Origin: Qipengyuania citrea
GTDB lineage: Bacteria; Pseudomonadota; Alphaproteobacteria; Sphingomonadales; Sphingomonadaceae
Assembly (NCBI RefSeq): GCF_024171405.1
Contig: NZ_JALJZT010000002.1
Coordinates: 1,736,001-1,800,000, forward strand
DNA length: 64,000 bases
Reading direction: 5' to 3'
Below the pieces are notes generated by a model that ran no database searches, was not told where the DNA came from, and saw only the letters and a program-made list of their open reading frames with translations. Shown one piece after another: positions 45,702-55,047 of the stretch; position 1 is the first letter of the stretch, and each line of letters starts with the position of its first letter. Made by a program: the position numbers and the translations under genes.

Positions 45702-45929
45702 CTATCGAGAATTTCGATCCGATCTTTCCTTCTGTAAAGCGCGTCGCGCCTTCGGAAGGTAGTCACGCCAAGTCCGCAGATGAGTGATATGGCTGATTTT
45801 TCTGGGCTTGCTCATTCCGGCCATCGCTGCAATCGCCATTCTGTCATGGCCGGCCTTACCTGCCTCACAAGCGAATAATGTCTTCGCGCGTTCGATTTCC
45901 TCGTCTGAATAATGCATTCGATGCTCCAT
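45702..45929 (-). CDS. Small hypothetical protein
   Basis: A 75-residue, basic, likely helical protein (HYSDEEIERAKTLFACEAGK... then WRDYLPKARRALQ). No recognised domain. The Met at 45929 is one of several; the longer frame to 46100 has low-complexity Arg-rich content and is less likely. Support is weak. Confidence 0.4.
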   Translation of the reverse strand: MEHRMHYSDEEIERAKTLFACEAGKAGHDRMAIAAMAGMSKPRKISHITHLRTWRDYLPKARRALQKERSDRNSR

Positions 45930-46304
45930 CGGGTTGGACCTGCGAGAGCGTTCGAACGAAATTCGGCGAACCCTTTGCAGGGTCCGCCGGTTAACCTCCA
46001 ACTGGAGGACGGGACCTCGGAATTCTTCCGAGGCTGTCGGCTTGTGCCGACATGCGTGACGTTTGCGATATAGTCGCCGAGACAATTCGTGCAACTGCAC
46101 AGCGACTTTTGAAGTACAATGGTCAAGCCACGGCCTAGCGACCGCTCACCAGCGCCTCTCCACTCAGCCATGGCCATTGTAAGCCTCGTGCAGGAGGCGT
46201 TGAAGCATCTTCCTTCGGTAAATCTGCTTCAAGCGAAAGAGCAAAAAAACATGACATATCATTTCTATTTGCGGAATTTCGCATGATATGTCATATATCG
46301 GGCC
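45930..46304. other. Gene-free region with the hipBA control region at its end
   Basis: 375 bases. Only the inverted repeat at 46252-46293 was recognised; the rest (45930-46245) shows no convincing gene or repeat. Confidence 0.5.
46252..46293 (+). promoter_or_regulatory. Operator of the hipBA pair
   Basis: Perfect 11-base arms TGACATATCAT (46252-46262) and ATGATATGTCA (46283-46293), separated by 20 bases that contain a second dyad TGCG-GAATTT-CGCA. It lies directly before hipB, where the promoter must be, so the HTH protein probably represses its own operon (inference). Confidence 0.8.
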
Positions 46305-46646
46305 ATGCCCCGTTCGTCTCGAGCTGCTAGCGGACTACCGCCCCAGAGCCAACGTGCGATTACACGGCTAGGCAAGGATATCGCCCTTGCTCGCCGCCGG
46401 AGAAAACTTCCTCAGCGTTTAATGGCCGAGCGCATGATCGTCTCGGTTCAAACGCTGCAACGCCTCGAAGCGGGGGATCCTACCGTGGGCCTCGCGGTTC
46501 TGGCGAGCGCCCTGCATGTCCTTGGGATGACACAGCGCCTTGCCGAGCTGGTAACCCCAGACAGTGACCGGGCTGGCATCAGCGAGGATTTGTCCCGCCT
46601 GCCCCAAAAGACCCACGCTGTCAGCGACGATGATCTGGATTTCTAG
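46305..46646 (+). CDS. hipB: HipB-like XRE-family antitoxin / repressor
   Basis: A 113-residue helix-turn-helix protein: LGKDIALARRRRKLPQRLMAERMIVSVQTLQRLEAG is the XRE-type DNA-binding domain, followed by a short C-terminal tail ending DDDLDF. It ends 6 bases before hipA. HipB binds and inhibits HipA and represses the operon; the strong upstream dyad fits this. Confidence 0.85.
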   Translation: MPRSSRAASGLPPQSQRAITRLGKDIALARRRRKLPQRLMAERMIVSVQTLQRLEAGDPTVGLAVLASALHVLGMTQRLAELVTPDSDRAGISEDLSRLPQKTHAVSDDDLDF

Positions 46647-46652
46647 CAAGCC

Positions 46653-47903
46653 GTGACGACCATCCGCACCTATGTCTTCGTGCATCTAGAGGAGGGGCCT
46701 GTTCCGGCAGGCCTTCTCACGATGACCGACGAACCGCGCAACCAGTTTGCTACCTTCGCTTACGGGCGGCGTTATCTGGAACGCACTGACCGTATTCCGG
46801 TCGATCCTGTAGCTCTACCGTTGCACGAAGCTGGAACTTCTCGAACGTTCAGGACGGAAGAAGGCTTTGCCGTGTTCGGTGGCATTCGGGATGCTGCTCC
46901 CGATGGCTGGGGCCAATACCTGATGTACAAGGCGATGGGCGATCGCTTGCCGAGCGAAATCGATCTCATTCTGGCCTCGGGCGAACATCGTGTAGGGGCG
47001 CTCGCCTTTGGGCCGACATCCGCCCAGCCGGAGAGAATTACGCCATGGGGGGGTGGCCCTGCTCCGGGCGAAGAGTTCACGCTCGCAGAGCTAGCGGAAG
47101 CCGCCGAACGCGCGCAGCATGTCGACGAACTCGACGAGAACTTAAGAGCCTTGCTGGCAGCCGGATCATCTCTGGGCGGCGCCCGGCCGAAGGCTGCTAC
47201 AAAAATCGGCGACCAACCCTGGATCGCGAAATTCCAGAAGCGGGGAGACAGCTTTCCCGAATGCAGGGTCGAACTAGCGACAATGCGGCTTGCCAGCGAG
47301 TGTGGTCTCGACGTTCCGCCACTCGACTTCCGCTGTGTCCTTGATCGCGACATCTATCTGATCGAGCGGTTCGATCGGATTCCTCACGGCAACTGGCTGG
47401 AACGCAGGCCCTTTGCTTCGGGGCTCACAATGCTGGGGGCGCATGAGAGCGAGGTCAGCAGCTTCAGCTATGCGGATCTCGCAGGAGCGATCCGGCAATT
47501 CGGAACCGAAGTGCGCCAGGATCTACATGAGCTATTTCGTCGAATGCTGCTCAATATCCTCGTCACGAATGATGATGATCACCTACGTAATCATGGCTTC
47601 CTGTTCGATGGTGAGGGTTGGCGGCTATCGCCGCTTTACGATGTAGTGCCGAAACCGCAGCTGGGACTGGAGCGACGGCTCGTCCTCGGCGTGGGGCCGG
47701 AAGGCCGCAATGCAACGATCGAGAATGCTCTCGCCGGTGCCGCGGTCTTCGACCTCAGCCATGATGACGCGAAAGCAATCGCCGAAAACATGAGCAGAAC
47801 CGTAGCGACACGGTGGGAACAGCTGTTCACGGAGGCTGGGATAAGCGCGGCTGACCGCAAGCGTTTCGCAACCTGCTTCCGATTGGCAGCGCCTGCATCA
47901 TGA
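46653..47903 (+). CDS. hipA: HipA-family Ser/Thr kinase toxin
   Basis: A 416-residue HipA-fold kinase. The N-terminal domain (about 1-120) has LHEAGTSRTFRTEEGF and FGGIRDAAPDGWG. The P-loop-like autophosphorylation segment is GSSLGGARPK (171-180). The catalytic core is LVTNDDDHLRNHG (about 303-315), with the metal-site LSPLYDVVP (325-333). HipA phosphorylates GltX in E. coli, slowing translation; targets of other HipA proteins vary. Start is GTG. All catalytic residues seem present, so it is likely active. Confidence 0.93.
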   Translation: MTTIRTYVFVHLEEGPVPAGLLTMTDEPRNQFATFAYGRRYLERTDRIPVDPVALPLHEAGTSRTFRTEEGFAVFGGIRDAAPDGWGQYLMYKAMGDRLPSEIDLILASGEHRVGALAFGPTSAQPERITPWGGGPAPGEEFTLAELAEAAERAQHVDELDENLRALLAAGSSLGGARPKAATKIGDQPWIAKFQKRGDSFPECRVELATMRLASECGLDVPPLDFRCVLDRDIYLIERFDRIPHGNWLERRPFASGLTMLGAHESEVSSFSYADLAGAIRQFGTEVRQDLHELFRRMLLNILVTNDDDHLRNHGFLFDGEGWRLSPLYDVVPKPQLGLERRLVLGVGPEGRNATIENALAGAAVFDLSHDDAKAIAENMSRTVATRWEQLFTEAGISAADRKRFATCFRLAAPAS

Positions 47904-48007
47904 TCGCAATCGCAGAAATCCGTTCATGGCGGCGCGTGCTTACCAAATTTGGCATGGTGATTACCCGGTGATTGCTAGTCGAAAAAACAGGGATCAAAAA
48001 ATGCTGA

Positions 48008-48050
48008 TTAGTGATTATATATCAGTGTATTATGATAGTATGATCACTAA
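48008..48050. repeat. AT-rich inverted repeat at the accessory/core boundary
   Basis: TTAGTGAT (48008-48015) and ATCACTAA (48043-48050) flank a 27-base AT-rich centre. It is in the gap between hipA and the conserved chromosomal genes. It could be an attachment or recombination site, or just a transcription stop for hipA; neither is proven. Confidence 0.35.
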
Positions 48051-48083
48051 GGTCTGGTATTTCCGCTTCCGCCGCAAATAGCA

Positions 48084-48113
48084 GAAGGCCGCCCGGTCGC
48101 CCGGACGGCCTTC
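48084..48113 (-). terminator. Hairpin after the outer-membrane protein gene
   Basis: GAAGGCCGCCCGG-TCGC-CCGGACGGCCTTC, 13-base arms with one mismatch, lies 28 bases after the stop of the outer-membrane protein gene. No clear T-run follows, so it is a probable but not textbook terminator, perhaps working for both strands. Confidence 0.6.
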
Positions 48114-48141
48114 CCTCATGCCGGTTGGCACCGACTATGGA

Positions 48142-48747
48142 TCAGAAGCGCAGGCCGAGCCCGGCCACGACCTGGTCGGTTGTCGCATCGCCGAAATCGC
48201 CGCCGATGTCGTCATATTGCGACCGGCGGTATTCGACCCGGCCTTCGAGCGGTCCGGGCAGCTGGATCTGCAGCCCGCCGCCGAACCGCAGCCCGCTGGC
48301 ATTCTCTTCCAGATCGTCGAGCGATCCGGCGCTGGTGAAGGCCTTGGTGTCGAGCGCGGTATAGCCGACCTTGCCATAGGCCGCGATCCCCGGGGTCACC
48401 GCGAAACCGGCGCGCGCGCCGATGTAATACTGGCCATCGGCATCAAGCCCGTCGCGGGCACCGCCGAAGCTGTCGGGGAATTCGGTCGACCCGCCACTGG
48501 TGGACAGTTCGCCCTCGACGCCGACGAAGGCGCTGCCAAGCGAGAGGTCGTAGCCGGCAGTAACGCCGTAGACCGCCGAATCGGCATCGGCGCTGACGCT
48601 GCCGTCGCCCGAATCGACATTGAGCCCCTCGTAGCCGGCCAGCGCGCCGACGTAGAAGCCGCCCGGCGCGGTGTTCTGGGCCTGCGCCATGGCAGGGACG
48701 GCCAGCATGCCGGTGGCGATGGCGAGCGTTGCGATTGTCTTTTTCAT
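48142..48747 (-). CDS. Outer-membrane beta-barrel protein (Omp25/porin-opacity type)
   Basis: A 201-residue secreted protein. Signal peptide MKKTIATLAIATGMLAVPAMA, then NTAPGGFYVGALAGYEGLNV and eight alternating strands such as DSAVYGVTAGYDLSLGSAFV and GQYYIGARAGFAVTP. It ends with the barrel-insertion motif LGLRF (terminal Phe). Likely an eight-strand OmpA-like barrel in the outer membrane; function unknown. The Met at 48747 has an AAAGGA ribosome site 7 bases before it. Confidence 0.88.
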   Translation of the reverse strand: MKKTIATLAIATGMLAVPAMAQAQNTAPGGFYVGALAGYEGLNVDSGDGSVSADADSAVYGVTAGYDLSLGSAFVGVEGELSTSGGSTEFPDSFGGARDGLDADGQYYIGARAGFAVTPGIAAYGKVGYTALDTKAFTSAGSLDDLEENASGLRFGGGLQIQLPGPLEGRVEYRRSQYDDIGGDFGDATTDQVVAGLGLRF

Positions 48748-48945
48748 CTCGATTCCTTTCGCGTGCGTTGGGGGGTGCACGGTCAGGCCGCTTGGCGAAG
48801 CCGCGCTTGCGCGCGGATGAACCGCGGGTCGGCGCGACGCATGACAGCGACGGATGGGGCGAATTTTCGACCAAGGGTTTTGCCAAGCCGCCCAAAGGCG
48901 AGCTAGCCTGCCGCACAAGGCACAAGGGCCAACGGAGAGCAAAAC

Positions 48946-49620
48946 ATGGCGGACAGGACGGTATTCATTCTCGGGGCATCGCGCGGGATCGGGCTTGGCC
49001 TCGTCGAGGAGTTCCTCGCACGCGGTTGGGGTGTCGTTGCGAGCGAGCGTTCGCATGGCGACGATCTGCACGCGCTGGAGTGCGATGCGCTGCGCATCGT
49101 GACCTGCGACGTGACCGACCCCGACAGCTATGCCGACCTCGGCCTCGGCGCGGGAGAGCTCGACACGATCATCATCAATGCGGGGATCGGCGGGGCGCGG
49201 CACCAGGACGCCATGCAGGCGACCACCGAGGACGTGGCCGAGATCATGATGACCAATGCCTTCGGTCCGGCCCGCGCGGCCAAGACGCTGCTCCCGACGC
49301 TGAAGGATGGCGGCACGCTGGCAGTCATGTCCTCACAGCTGGGTTCGATCGCCGACAGTTCCGGCGGGTTCGAGCTCTACCGCACGAGCAAGGCGGCGCT
49401 CAACATGCTGGCCAAAGGCATTTCGGTGCAGCTGGCCGAACCGCGCGGGATCGGCGTGATCGCGCTTCACCCTGGCTGGGTGCAAACCGACATGGGCGGC
49501 CCGCAAGCCACGCTGACAGTGGCGGAAAGCGTCAAAGGGATCGCCGATGTGATAGAGGGTGCAGGGGCCGAAAGCGGGTTCCGCTACCTCGACTATAGCG
49601 GCAAGACGCTGCCTTTCTGA
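48946..49620 (+). CDS. Short-chain dehydrogenase/reductase (SDR)
   Basis: A 224-residue NAD(P)-dependent oxidoreductase. The N-terminal nucleotide-binding FILGASRGIGLGLVEE is at residues 7-22, NAGIG near 80, the catalytic Ser is in MSSQLGSI and the YRTSK motif near 146. Substrate not predictable. Ribosome site GGAGAG 8 bases before the ATG. Same family as small C-factor-like SDRs. Confidence 0.9.
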   Translation: MADRTVFILGASRGIGLGLVEEFLARGWGVVASERSHGDDLHALECDALRIVTCDVTDPDSYADLGLGAGELDTIIINAGIGGARHQDAMQATTEDVAEIMMTNAFGPARAAKTLLPTLKDGGTLAVMSSQLGSIADSSGGFELYRTSKAALNMLAKGISVQLAEPRGIGVIALHPGWVQTDMGGPQATLTVAESVKGIADVIEGAGAESGFRYLDYSGKTLPF

Positions 49621-49629
49621 CAGGCCGCG

Positions 49630-50025
49630 CTAGGCCGCGGACGACCTTCGCGCCGCCAGATGCGGCATGAGTGCGAAAACCACTTGCCCCGCAAGGCCCA
49701 GCAGGCCTTCCGGCCTTGCCAGCCCATCAAGCCAGGCGGCAACCGTCCCGCCCATGGCGCGCGTTAGTGCCAGTTCGGCGAGCAGGAGCAGCGCCAGTGC
49801 GAGCGCCCCGACCGAGAGCGCGCGGCGTCCCGGCGCCAGCGCGAAATGCCGGACGAGCCAGGTGGCCACCAGCCACGATGCGAACAGGATCACGGGCAGC
49901 TCGATCACGCCTGCCATCAATGCGCCCACCTGCGGCGCCAGCCAGAACATCCGCACCACGCCAAGTCCGAAGCCGATTGCAAACACCAGCCCGAAATACG
50001 CCAGCGCCGGCGCGGCCAGTCTCAC
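49630..50025 (-). CDS. Small four-helix membrane protein
   Basis: A 131-residue hydrophobic protein with about four helices (ALAYFGLVFAIGFGLGVVRM, AGVIELPVILFASWLVATWL, LSVGALALALLLLAELALT, GLAGQVVFALMP). No recognised family. Its start overlaps the malic enzyme's stop as ATGA, so it is probably co-translated with it. Confidence 0.75.
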   Translation of the reverse strand: MRLAAPALAYFGLVFAIGFGLGVVRMFWLAPQVGALMAGVIELPVILFASWLVATWLVRHFALAPGRRALSVGALALALLLLAELALTRAMGGTVAAWLDGLARPEGLLGLAGQVVFALMPHLAARRSSAA

Positions 50026-52283
50026 CCCACGATACCCGCGCTGGCCAGCACCGCCAGCGTCAGCAGGTCGGGTGCGATCGCGGTCATCGGGGCGATCTGC
50101 ACCGGCTTCTCGCTGCCGATCATCATCGGGCCGACCATCGTCTCGCCGCCCAGCTCGCGCAGCAGCTTGGCCGACAGATTGGCCGATTGCAGCCCGGGCA
50201 TGATGAGCACATTGGCGGGCCCCGACAGGCGGCTGAAGGGATAGAGTTCCATCACCTTGCGGTTGAGCGCGGCATCGGGCGCCATTTCGCCTTCATATTC
50301 GAAATCCACCGCATCGTCCGCATCGAGCAGCGCGACGGCATCGCGCAGATTGCCCAGCCACTGGCCCGAGGGATTGCCGAAGGTCGAATAGGACATGAAG
50401 GCGACGCGCGGTTCGTGCCCCATGCGGCGAGCGACCGCAGCGGTTTCCTTGGCGATATGCGCCAGCTCGGCGGCGCTGGGGCGTTCGTTGATGGTGGTGT
50501 CGGCGAGGAAGGTGGTCTGGTTCTTGCCGATCATCATGTGGATGCCGAACGGCGTCGCGCCGGGCTTGGGATCGATCACCCGCGCCACTTCGCGCGCGGT
50601 CTGCGCATAGGTCCGCGTCAATCCGGTGATCATCGCATCGCCATGGTCGAGCGCGACGAGCAGCGCGGCGAAGACGTTGCGTTCCTGATTGACCATCCGC
50701 TGCACGTCGCGCTGCGTGTAGCCGCGGCGCTGTAGGCGTTTGTAGAGATAGTCGTTCATTGCCGGGACCTTGTCCGACAGCGCCGAATTCTCGATGATCC
50801 AGTCGTCGGGATCGTCCACGCCCAATTCGCGCAGCTTCTCGAGCACCTTCTCGGTGCGGCCGACGAGGATCGGTTCGCCATAGCCGAAATCGCGGAACTG
50901 GATCGCCGCGCGCAGCGCGACATCCTCCTCCGCCTCGGCGAAGACCACGCGCTTGGGATTGGCCTTGGCCTGTTCGTAGATATTGGTCAGCGCCGCGGTG
51001 GTGGGATTGAGCCGCGCCTTGAGCGCGAGGCGATAGGCGCCGAAATCCTCGATCGGGGCTTCCGCGACGCCGCTGTCCATCGCCGCCTGCGCAACCGCGC
51101 TGGAGACGACTTCCATCAGCCGCGGATCGAAGGGCGCGGGAATGATGTATTCCTCGCCGAACTGGTGGCTCACGCCATAGGCCGCCGCCACTTCGTCGGG
51201 CACGCGTTCGCGTGCGAGTTCGGCGATGGCATGCGCGGCGGCGATCTTCATTTCCTCGTTGATCGCGGTCGCCCGCACATCGAGCGCGCCGCGGAAGATG
51301 AAGGGGAAGCCGAGGACATTGTTGACTTGGTTGGGATAGTCGCTGCGTCCGGTGGCGATGATCGCGTCGGGGCGCACCGCCTTGGCATCTTCGGGCATGA
51401 TCTCGGGAACGGGATTGGCCATGGCGAAGATGATCGGCCTGTCGGCCATCTTGGCGACCCATTCGGGTTTCAGCGCGCCTGCGGCGGACAGGCCGAGAAA
51501 GATGTCGGCACCGACCAGCGCCTCTTCCAGGCTGGTCGCCTTGGTGGGCACGGCATGCGCGCTCTTCCACTGGTCGACATTGTCGCGCCCGGGGGTGATC
51601 GGCCCGCTGCGGTCGCAAACGATCACGTTCTCGTGCGGCACGCCGATCGCCTTGATCAGCGCGGTGCAGGCAAGCGCGCTGGCGCCCGCGCCATTGACCA
51701 CCATCTTCACATCCTTGAGCTTGCGCCCGGTGAGGTGGCAGGCGTTGATGAGGCCCGCGGCGGCGATGATCGCGGTGCCGTGCTGGTCGTCATGCATGAC
51801 CGGGATGTTCATCCGCTCGCGCAGCGCCTGTTCGATGATGAAACATTCGGGCGCGGCGATGTCTTCCAGATTGATACCGCCGAAACTCGGCTCCATCAGC
51901 GCGACCGCTTCGATGAACTTGTCCGGATCCTCGGTATCGAGCTCGATATCGATCGAATCGACATCGGCGAAGCGCTTGAACAGCACCGCCTTGCCTTCCA
52001 TCACCGGCTTCGAGGCCAGCGCGCCGAGATTGCCGAGGCCGAGAATCGCGGTGCCGTTGGAAATCACCGCGACCAGATTGGACCGCGCGGTATAGCGTGC
52101 CGCATCCGCCGGATTGGCAGCGATCGCTTCGACCGGTGCCGCCACGCCAGGCGAATAGGCCAGGCTCAGATCGCGCTGGCTCGCCATCGGCTTGGAGGCG
52201 ATGATCTCGATCTTACCCGGGCGGATAGTCTCGTGATAGAACAACGCCTCACGCGTGGTGAAAGCGGATTTTTCGTCGGCCAT
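50022..52283 (-). CDS. maeB: NADP-dependent malic enzyme with PTA-like C-terminal domain
   Basis: Converts malate to pyruvate and CO2, making NADPH. 753 residues. The N-terminal malic domain has YSPGVAAPVEAI, GTAILGLGNLGALASKPVMEGKA and HDDQHGTAII. The NAD(P)-binding VNGAGASALACT is near 190. The C-terminal half (from about 430) is a phosphotransacetylase-like domain seen as VVFAEAEEDVALRA and EVARVIDPKP, which is regulatory in this family. The Met at 52283 is the family start. Divergent from mutS. Confidence 0.94.
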   Translation of the reverse strand: MADEKSAFTTREALFYHETIRPGKIEIIASKPMASQRDLSLAYSPGVAAPVEAIAANPADAARYTARSNLVAVISNGTAILGLGNLGALASKPVMEGKAVLFKRFADVDSIDIELDTEDPDKFIEAVALMEPSFGGINLEDIAAPECFIIEQALRERMNIPVMHDDQHGTAIIAAAGLINACHLTGRKLKDVKMVVNGAGASALACTALIKAIGVPHENVIVCDRSGPITPGRDNVDQWKSAHAVPTKATSLEEALVGADIFLGLSAAGALKPEWVAKMADRPIIFAMANPVPEIMPEDAKAVRPDAIIATGRSDYPNQVNNVLGFPFIFRGALDVRATAINEEMKIAAAHAIAELARERVPDEVAAAYGVSHQFGEEYIIPAPFDPRLMEVVSSAVAQAAMDSGVAEAPIEDFGAYRLALKARLNPTTAALTNIYEQAKANPKRVVFAEAEEDVALRAAIQFRDFGYGEPILVGRTEKVLEKLRELGVDDPDDWIIENSALSDKVPAMNDYLYKRLQRRGYTQRDVQRMVNQERNVFAALLVALDHGDAMITGLTRTYAQTAREVARVIDPKPGATPFGIHMMIGKNQTTFLADTTINERPSAAELAHIAKETAAVARRMGHEPRVAFMSYSTFGNPSGQWLGNLRDAVALLDADDAVDFEYEGEMAPDAALNRKVMELYPFSRLSGPANVLIMPGLQSANLSAKLLRELGGETMVGPMMIGSEKPVQIAPMTAIAPDLLTLAVLASAGIVG

Positions 52284-52396
52284 GGGTGTCCTCGTCTCGC
52301 TGCCCCCTGCCCCTAACCGCTCGCGCGGCGAAGTCATAGGGGAAAGGGGGCCGCGGCGACTCCCCAATCGCGCGCGCGCTCGCTAGGTCCGGCGCC

Positions 52397-55021
52397 ATGG
52401 CCGACACGCCCACTCCGATGATGCAGCAATATCTCGCGCTCAAGCGCGAGGCGGGCGATGCGCTGCTGTTCTACCGCATGGGCGACTTCTTCGAACTGTT
52501 CTTCGAGGATGCGCGGGTCGCAGCGGGGGTGCTCGATATCGCGCTCACCACGCGCGGCGAACATGGCGGGGAACCGGTGCCGATGTGCGGCGTGCCGGTG
52601 CATGCCGCCGAGGGCTATCTCGCCCGGCTGATCAAGGGCGGCTGCCGCGTCGCGATCGCCGAACAGACCGAGACGCCCGAGGAAGCGAAAGAACGCGCCC
52701 GGCGCGACGGGACCCCGGTGTCCAAGACGCTGGTGGCGCGCGATATCGTGCGCTTCGTCACCGCCGGCACGCTGACCGAGGAAGCGCTGCTCGAACCGCG
52801 GCGCGCCAATCTGCTGGTGGCCGTAGCCCCGGTGCGCGACGGGGTGGGGCTGGCATCCTGCGATATCTCGACCGGGCGGATGGAGCTGGAGCAATGCGCC
52901 CCCGACGCGCTCGATGCAGCGCTGGCACGGATGGGCGCGAGCGAGATGGTCGCCCCCGATGACTGGGATGCCGCCCCCGCCGACATGATCCCCCGACCGC
53001 GCGCCGATTTCCGCAGCGAGGACGGGGAGGCGCGGCTCAAGGCGATCCACGGGATCGCCACGCTCGACGGGCTGGGCGATTTTTCGCGCCCGATGCTGGC
53101 CGCGGCGGCGGGCCTGATCGCCTATCTCGACCATGCCGGGCGCGGGACGCTGCCGTTCCTGCTGCCACCGGTCGCGCGCGGGACGGGCGCGCATCTGGCG
53201 ATGGATGCGGCAACGCGGACCAGCCTCGAAATCCTCGAAGCGCAGGGCGGCGGGCGCACGGGCAGCCTGATCGCCTGCGTCGACCGCTGCGCCACCGGCG
53301 CGGGCGCGCGCCAGCTGGCCGAAGACCTGTCCGCCCCGCTGGCGGATCGTGGCGCGATCGAACAACGGCTGGCCAGCGTCCACCATTTCCACGCCGATCC
53401 GCTGCTGCGCGCCGATCTGCGCGCGGTGCTGCGGCAGGCGCCCGATATCGGGCGCGCGCTGGGGCGGCTGGTCGCGGGCCGCGGCAGTCCGCGCGATCTG
53501 GGCCAGATCCGCGACGGGCTGGCCGAAGCGCGCCGGGTGCGCGCGATGCTGAGCGAAAGCGCCGACCTGCCCGCGCTGCTGCAGCGGATGTGCGAGGCGC
53601 TGGGCGGACATGCGGCGCTGGTCGACCACCTGGCCCGCGCGCTGGTCCCCGCCCCGCCCACCGAACGCGGCCAGGGCGGCTATGTCGCGAGCGGCTACGA
53701 CCACGCGCTCGACGCGCTGCGCGAGACTTCGGGCAATGCGCGCAAGGCGATCGCCGCGCTCGAGGCGAAATATCGCGAAGAAACCGGCACTCCCTCGCTC
53801 AAGATCAAGCACAACAAGGTGCTCGGCTATTTCATCGAAGTGCCCGCCAAGCACGGCGACAAGCTGATGGCGGCGGACAGCGGCTTTACCCACCGCCAGA
53901 CCATGGCGGGCGCAGTGCGCTTCAATTCGCTCGGCCTGCACGAGGAAGCGACGCGCATCGCGGAGGCCGGCGCGCATGCGCTAGCGGCCGAGGAAGCACA
54001 TTTCGAAACGCTTGTCGGCGAGGTAGTGGCCGCGCGCGAAGCGATTGCCGCGACCGCGGCGGCGCTGGCGCGGATCGATGTATCCGCGGCACTGGCCGAG
54101 CGCGCGGTTGAGGGCGACTGGGCCCAGCCCGAAATGCTCGACGAGCCCTGTCTGGAGATTACCGGCGGGCGGCACCCGGTGGTCGAGGCGGCGCTGGCGC
54201 AAGGCGGCGAGCGCTTTGTGGCCAATGATTGCTTGCTGGGGAGCGACGACCGGCTGTGGCTGATCGGCGGGCCGAACATGGGCGGTAAATCGACCTTCCT
54301 GCGGCAGAACGCGCTGATCATGCTGCTGGCACAGGCAGGCAGTTTCGTACCTGCCCGCGCCGCACGCATCGGGCTCGCGGACCGGCTGTTCAGCCGCGTC
54401 GGCGCGTCCGACAACCTTGCACGGGGTCGCTCGACCTTCATGGTCGAGATGGTCGAAACCGCAGCGATCCTCAGCCAGGCCACCGCGCGCAGCTTCGTGA
54501 TCCTCGATGAGGTCGGCCGCGGCACCTCGACCTATGACGGGATGGCGCTTGCGTGGGCGGTGGTCGAGGCGGTCCACGAGAATTTGCAGTGCCGCTGCCT
54601 GTTCGCAACGCATTATCACGAGCTCTCGCGGCTGGCGGACACCTGCGACAGACTGACCCTGCATCATGTCCGCGCCCGCGAATGGAAGGGCGACCTGGTG
54701 TTGCTGCACGAGCTTGCCAAGGGCGCGGCGGATCGCAGCTACGGGCTCTCGGTGGCCAAGCTGGCGGGGGTCCCCGCCCCGGTCATCAAACGCGCGCGCG
54801 CGGTGCTCGACAAGCTCGAAAAGGGCCGCGAGCAGACCGGCGGGCTCGCCGCGGGGCTGGGTGAATTGCCGCTGTTCGCGGCGACCGCGCAGCAGCAGGA
54901 CGACAAACCCGATCCCGTGCGGAGCGCGCTCGAGACGCTCGACGTCGATGCGCTTTCGCCGCGTGAGGCGCTCGATACGCTCTATGCACTCAAGGCGCAG
55001 GCGAGCGAAACGGACACTTAA
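52397..55021 (+). CDS. mutS: DNA mismatch repair protein MutS
   Basis: Recognises mismatches and starts repair with MutL. 874 residues, usual size. The mismatch-wedge Phe-x-Glu is in MGDFFELFFEDA (residues about 28-39). The connector and lever domains follow. Walker A GGPNMGGKSTFLR is near 625, Walker B VILDEVGRGTSTYDG near 700, and the helix-turn-helix region SYGLSVAKLAGVP near 780. No frameshift or truncation is seen. Confidence 0.96.
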   Translation: MADTPTPMMQQYLALKREAGDALLFYRMGDFFELFFEDARVAAGVLDIALTTRGEHGGEPVPMCGVPVHAAEGYLARLIKGGCRVAIAEQTETPEEAKERARRDGTPVSKTLVARDIVRFVTAGTLTEEALLEPRRANLLVAVAPVRDGVGLASCDISTGRMELEQCAPDALDAALARMGASEMVAPDDWDAAPADMIPRPRADFRSEDGEARLKAIHGIATLDGLGDFSRPMLAAAAGLIAYLDHAGRGTLPFLLPPVARGTGAHLAMDAATRTSLEILEAQGGGRTGSLIACVDRCATGAGARQLAEDLSAPLADRGAIEQRLASVHHFHADPLLRADLRAVLRQAPDIGRALGRLVAGRGSPRDLGQIRDGLAEARRVRAMLSESADLPALLQRMCEALGGHAALVDHLARALVPAPPTERGQGGYVASGYDHALDALRETSGNARKAIAALEAKYREETGTPSLKIKHNKVLGYFIEVPAKHGDKLMAADSGFTHRQTMAGAVRFNSLGLHEEATRIAEAGAHALAAEEAHFETLVGEVVAAREAIAATAAALARIDVSAALAERAVEGDWAQPEMLDEPCLEITGGRHPVVEAALAQGGERFVANDCLLGSDDRLWLIGGPNMGGKSTFLRQNALIMLLAQAGSFVPARAARIGLADRLFSRVGASDNLARGRSTFMVEMVETAAILSQATARSFVILDEVGRGTSTYDGMALAWAVVEAVHENLQCRCLFATHYHELSRLADTCDRLTLHHVRAREWKGDLVLLHELAKGAADRSYGLSVAKLAGVPAPVIKRARAVLDKLEKGREQTGGLAAGLGELPLFAATAQQQDDKPDPVRSALETLDVDALSPREALDTLYALKAQASETDT

Positions 55022-55047
55022 CCGGCTTTCGTATAGGGTGCGCCGCT

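Noticed and set aside
51165..52316. 383-residue plus-strand frame opposite maeB
   Set aside because: Composition is that of a reversed malic enzyme frame; no start signal or domain.
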